The notes beneath the pieces were generated by a model. The model was given only the letters and a program-made list of their open reading frames with translations. It did no database searches and had not been told where the DNA came from. From Alphaproteobacteria bacterium (lineage in GTDB: Bacteria > Pseudomonadota > Alphaproteobacteria > Micropepsales > Micropepsaceae): a DNA stretch of 64,000 bases. Below, one piece after another: positions 62,953 to 64,000 of the stretch. The number at the start of each line of letters is the position of its first letter. The stretch's first letter is position 1. The stretch is from the NCBI GenBank assembly GCA_017983635.1, contig JAGOBA010000012.1, positions 62,001-126,000 on the forward strand. Reading direction: 5' to 3'. The translations under genes and the position numbers were made by a program.

Positions 62953-64000
62953 TCATCCGCCGGGTTTGAACCGTTGCTTCGGCAACGGCGGCAGAGGAAC
63001 AGGCGTTTTCCAAATCTGCTTCGGTAGAAAGATGTTCGGCTTCACGATCAATGGCGGGATCGAGCATGACCAGCTTGTTGCAAGGTTGGGATTCCCCACG
63101 CCGTTGTAACGCGGTAGCTGAGGATAAGGGCACAAGGGACGCTCGAAGTTCGGCCCGCGATGACGCGCGATGATGCGATCCGGCGCCACGCCGTGTTCGA
63201 CCCACCGCTCTAACGCAAGCATCAGGTCGTGCTCAGCGTCAAGCGCGGAGCCTCGAACGCCGTTGCCGAATTCGTTCGCTCCGGCACCGCCCTCGCAATG
63301 CCCCAAGCCCGGCACCATGAACAGCCGATAGAAGCCGTCGAAATCCGACCGGCGAAGTGCCGGACGAACCTGCTTCATCTTCGCCCACACGGAACCCCAA
63401 TAGTTGATCGAGTTTCGCGGCGCCACGGCGGCATCGTCGAACCCGTGATATTGCAGGAGCTTACCCCGGCGATCATAGAACGGTGTGAGGTCGGGATCGA
63501 TCGCATTGAGGGCCGGACCGAAATCCGCATCCACCTGATCGATGTCGGTCGAAAAATTGAGCGTCCGGATATCGTAGGAAAGTGATCCATGAACGAAGTA
63601 GCCGAAGAAGCCCCAACCGAACAATGCTTGCGCACTGAGGTTGCTCCCGCTTCCGTCCAGTTTGGGCAATCCGGTGACCCAAAGCGGCCAGTTGAAGGGG
63701 TGGCCTTCGGCCCCGGGCTCCAGTCCTGGATAAATCTGTTGTCCGCTTACGGCATGCGTCGGCCCGGCGTAAATTCGTTGCACGATCCCTATTTCGGTTG
63801 AGGTCAAGCAACCATCGGTCGATAGGCCCGCGCACTGAAGCGGCGCGAGCTTCACCTGGCAGGCTGGAGGGTTGGTCAAGAACTTGTCGCTTGCCAATCC
63901 TCCGTCGTGGCCCGCGCACTGCGCGCGAACGGCGTTGCTCAAAATCGGCACGCGTGAGGCATGCAGGCGCGGCTCTACCGGACCACCCGCCGCCGGATAG
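62953..64000 (-). CDS. Tannase/feruloyl esterase family protein (partial)
   Basis: The frame is open through the end of the window, so only the C-terminal about 349 residues are seen. Motifs of the tannase/feruloyl esterase family: LLQYHGFDDAAVAPRNSINYW (Asp of the triad, in HGxxDxxVxP) and FMVPGLGHCEGGAG (His plus the Cys that pairs with the nucleophile-adjacent Cys). The GCSxGG nucleophile segment would be upstream. Such enzymes hydrolyse aromatic esters of plant polymers or, as MHETase, terephthalate esters. Confidence 0.88.
   Translation of the reverse strand, partial: YPAAGGPVEPRLHASRVPILSNAVRAQCAGHDGGLASDKFLTNPPACQVKLAPLQCAGLSTDGCLTSTEIGIVQRIYAGPTHAVSGQQIYPGLEPGAEGHPFNWPLWVTGLPKLDGSGSNLSAQALFGWGFFGYFVHGSLSYDIRTLNFSTDIDQVDADFGPALNAIDPDLTPFYDRRGKLLQYHGFDDAAVAPRNSINYWGSVWAKMKQVRPALRRSDFDGFYRLFMVPGLGHCEGGAGANEFGNGVRGSALDAEHDLMLALERWVEHGVAPDRIIARHRGPNFERPLCPYPQLPRYNGVGNPNLATSWSCSIPPLIVKPNIFLPKQIWKTPVPLPPLPKQRFKPGG

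Overview
The window is chromosomal DNA from a high-GC, flagellated alphaproteobacterium. The evidence is the FlaF/FlbT pair beside two short Caulobacter-type flagellins (274 and 275 residues) with sigma-54-type promoters, a TPR-glycosyltransferase of FlmG type next to them, a TipN-like coiled-coil membrane protein and a complete pqqABCDE cluster. The exact family cannot be fixed from the sequence alone. Gene density is high, with many ATGA/GTGA start-stop overlaps. No rRNA, tRNA, CRISPR array or transposase gene was seen.

Layout. 1-5426: end of an MFS transporter, then the flagellar filament locus (FlaG-like protein, two flagellins, FlaF, FlbT, TPR-glycosyltransferase). 5515-9507: a Tat-exported aldo/keto reductase, small conserved genes, and a MoxR ATPase with its VWA partner. 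9508-12331: an AT-richer insert (frameshifted AraC regulator and secreted S41-like protein) lying between the intact VWA gene and a second, internally deleted copy of that gene's 3' part. 12338-24424: HTH-citrate synthase fusion, serine hydrolase, a TetR-controlled ferredoxin/methyltransferase unit, a YiiX-like protein lacking the usual cysteine, a degenerate EAL protein, a Nudix hydrolase, and moaA-nadK. 24513-29699: glycerol kinase, class II aldolase, a form II CoxL-like molybdenum hydroxylase and a RidA protein. 29696-39114: HxlR/dienelactone hydrolase pair, MFS transporter, ferredoxin with its reductase, chorismate mutase, sulfatase-cupin pair, MBL hydrolase, orphan Hpt protein and NnrU.

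39407-45213: the TipN-like protein, then a four-gene MlaE/F/D plus lipoprotein lipid-transport operon. 45473-54370: a plus-strand run of nine genes starting with a DUF3754 membrane protein and a CHASE2 nucleotide cyclase. These are followed by a dipeptide epimerase, an M14-like peptidase and pqqABCDE, with overlapping or very short junctions. The epimerase/peptidase pair resembles murein-peptide recycling enzymes. 54447-59841: a compact six-gene minus-strand operon (two uncharacterised proteins, APH-type phosphotransferase, MFS transporter, VOC protein, MDR dehydrogenase) that looks like a catabolic unit for an unknown compound. 59992-64000: DUF423 protein, flavin oxidoreductase, epoxide hydrolase and a truncated tannase/feruloyl esterase.

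The points most worth a second look are the insert flanked by the VWA gene duplication, the cyclase-epimerase-peptidase-pqq gene train, the degenerate EAL and YiiX proteins, an atypical residue in the PqqB metal motif, the TipN-like protein and the unknown six-gene operon. No single locus could be shown to be a wholly new system; the six-gene operon is the best candidate for undescribed chemistry.
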